This document shows positions 46,218 through 46,939 of a DNA stretch of 46,939 nt, piece after piece. A program made the position numbers and the translations under genes. This DNA comes from Deltaproteobacteria bacterium (GTDB taxonomy: Bacteria; Desulfobacterota; GWC2-55-46; DRME01): assembly GCA_011375175.1 (NCBI GenBank), contig DRME01000048.1, positions 1 to 46,939 of the forward strand, given 5' to 3'. Position 1 is the first letter of the stretch, and each line of letters begins with the position of its first letter. The notes under the pieces were generated by a model, which was given only the letters and a program-made list of their open reading frames with translations, was not told the DNA's origin and searched no databases.

Positions 46218-46418
46218 ATGAAAGAGAAGATCGTGAGGATAGGGGATAAGAAGGAAGGCGTGGCGCTGCCCGAGGACTACCTGCGCTTCCTCGAGCTCAT
46301 CCCCGGCGCCGAGGTGGAGATAAGGCTCGACAAGAAGAGGCGCGTCATCGAGATAAGCCCCACGGGGACCGAGGACTTCCTCGAGCACTTCAAGGACTCC
46401 ATGGAATCTATGGCATGA
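46218..46418 (+). CDS. Small AbrB/MazE-like swapped-hairpin protein
   Basis: A 66-residue protein: KIVRIGDKKEGVALPEDYLRFL and IPGAEVEIRLDKKRRVIEISP form the looped-hinge beta pattern of AbrB/SpoVT/MazE DNA-binding proteins. A short acidic helix follows at the C-terminus. AGAGGAG at 46201-46207 precedes the ATG. Its stop overlaps the cupin start (ATGA). It may regulate its own operon. No toxin of a known family follows, so it need not be an antitoxin. Confidence 0.72.
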   Translation: MKEKIVRIGDKKEGVALPEDYLRFLELIPGAEVEIRLDKKRRVIEISPTGTEDFLEHFKDSMESMA

Positions 46419-46756
46419 AGATCTACAAGCTGCCCCAGCTCACCGAGGCATCGAGTGACGACATCTGCCGCCTGGCCGCCGACAAACTGGGGGCCTCGGC
46501 CCTCTACCTGCTCTACGGCAGGCTCCACCCTGGAGGCCCGCCGCATACCCTGGCCCCGGGCAAGGGCCGCGAAGAGATATTCTACCTCGTGAAAGGGACG
46601 ATAAGCCTCCAGACCGGCAAGGGCTCCTTCCCCATAAACGCCGGCGAATGCTTCCACATGGGCGAAGACGACTCGATGAGCATAGACAACCGCAGCGACG
46701 AAGAAGCCGTCTTCATCATATGCGGCGCCGCCACCGATGCCGGAAGTCCTGATTAA
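46415..46756 (+). CDS. Cupin domain protein
   Basis: A 113-residue single-domain cupin. Two conserved motifs are visible: PGGPPHTLAPGKGREEIFYLVKG (first motif, with histidine and glutamate metal ligands) and NAGECFHMGEDDSMSIDNRSDEE (second motif, with a histidine). Such proteins bind a metal and often sense or modify small molecules. It overlaps the AbrB-like gene and is coupled to it. The last codons and stop (AGTCCTGATTAA) come from the left terminus of palindromic element R10, so the ancestral C-terminus may have been altered by the element's arrival. Confidence 0.85.
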   Translation: MKIYKLPQLTEASSDDICRLAADKLGASALYLLYGRLHPGGPPHTLAPGKGREEIFYLVKGTISLQTGKGSFPINAGECFHMGEDDSMSIDNRSDEEAVFIICGAATDAGSPD

Positions 46757-46939
46757 TTACACTGAGGGAACCTTTTTGTAAAAAGGTTCCCTCAGACTCC
46801 CTCCAAAAACTTTTAACGCCCTGCGGATTATCCCGATTTTGCAAGCAAAATCGGGATAATCCGCAGGGAATTAAAAGTCTTTGAAGGGGGTCTGGGGGAA
46901 ACGTGGGCCTATGGCCCTTCTACAGAAAGTTTCCCCCAG
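46742..46939. repeat. Modular palindromic element, copy R10 (cut by window edge)
   Basis: A forward copy that begins GGAAGTCCTGATTAATTACAC and supplies the cupin stop codon. It holds the hairpin CTGAGGGAACCTTTTTG..., the perfect 24-bp palindrome at 46819-46868 (arm CCCTGCGGATTATCCCG) and the right hairpin with GGGCCTATGGCCC inserted. The window ends inside it. Confidence 0.93.

Overview
The window reads as a piece of a high-GC bacterial chromosome of deltaproteobacterial (Desulfobacterota-like) type. The evidence is a multihaem c-type cytochrome, a yebC-ruvC-ruvA-ruvB cluster, a family II CBS-type pyrophosphatase, an NtrC-family regulator, and an alaC-hom-thrC-ApgM-family threonine cluster. 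This placement is inference; no rRNA or other decisive marker is present. Nearly all genes use GC-rich codons. One AT-richer block at about 11.3-13.6 kb looks foreign.

Layout. 0.2-1.6 kb: a zinc-ribbon/GAF protein and a small lipoprotein. 1.7 kb: tRNA-Ser(CGA) with tandem tail-terminator duplications. 2-7.2 kb (minus strand): a membrane hydrolase-like protein, a very long TPR protein, a GerMN protein and murI. 7.3-11.2 kb (plus): a hemerythrin-like protein, PolX and a CBS-DRTGG pyrophosphatase. 11.3-13.9 kb: the foreign block, with a frameshifted ribbon-helix-helix gene, a COG1078 HD phosphohydrolase, a YwgA-like protein and a transposase remnant. 14-26 kb (minus): an HTH-Rossmann-GAF-GGDEF regulator, a multihaem cytochrome, a CsgG-like lipoprotein, a secreted transglutaminase, and a lipoprotein-FecR-CHASE2/adenylate cyclase operon. 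26-30.4 kb (minus): purL, purF and a Nudix hydrolase. 30.8-36.2 kb (minus): yebC, ruvC, ruvA, ruvB, queH, a DksA-like protein and a PflX-like radical SAM protein. 36.5-37.9 kb: a sigma54 activator. 38.3 kb: tRNA-Gln(CTG). 38.8-44.8 kb (plus): lipA, alaC-like, hom, thrC and an ApgM-family protein that probably fills the homoserine kinase step. 45-46.8 kb: a nuclease, a HAMP protein, and an AbrB-like/cupin pair.

The most distinctive non-coding content is a family of modular palindromic elements, at least nine full or partial copies here. Full copies have inverted-repeat ends and strong flanking hairpins. They carry one of several interchangeable perfect central palindromes. The CCCTGCGG-type palindrome shows compensatory base changes between copies. 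The elements sit tightly against gene ends and in two places contribute coding sequence: a stop codon for the cupin gene and the N-terminal signal region of the transglutaminase. A second, unrelated repeat family ends in a hairpin that begins at the base next to the stop codons of the GGDEF gene and the cyclase gene.

The best candidate for an undescribed functional system is the 11.5-13.6 kb module (RHH regulator, HD nucleotidohydrolase, YwgA-like protein). It has its own consensus promoter, overlapping genes, atypical base composition and an adjacent IS remnant.
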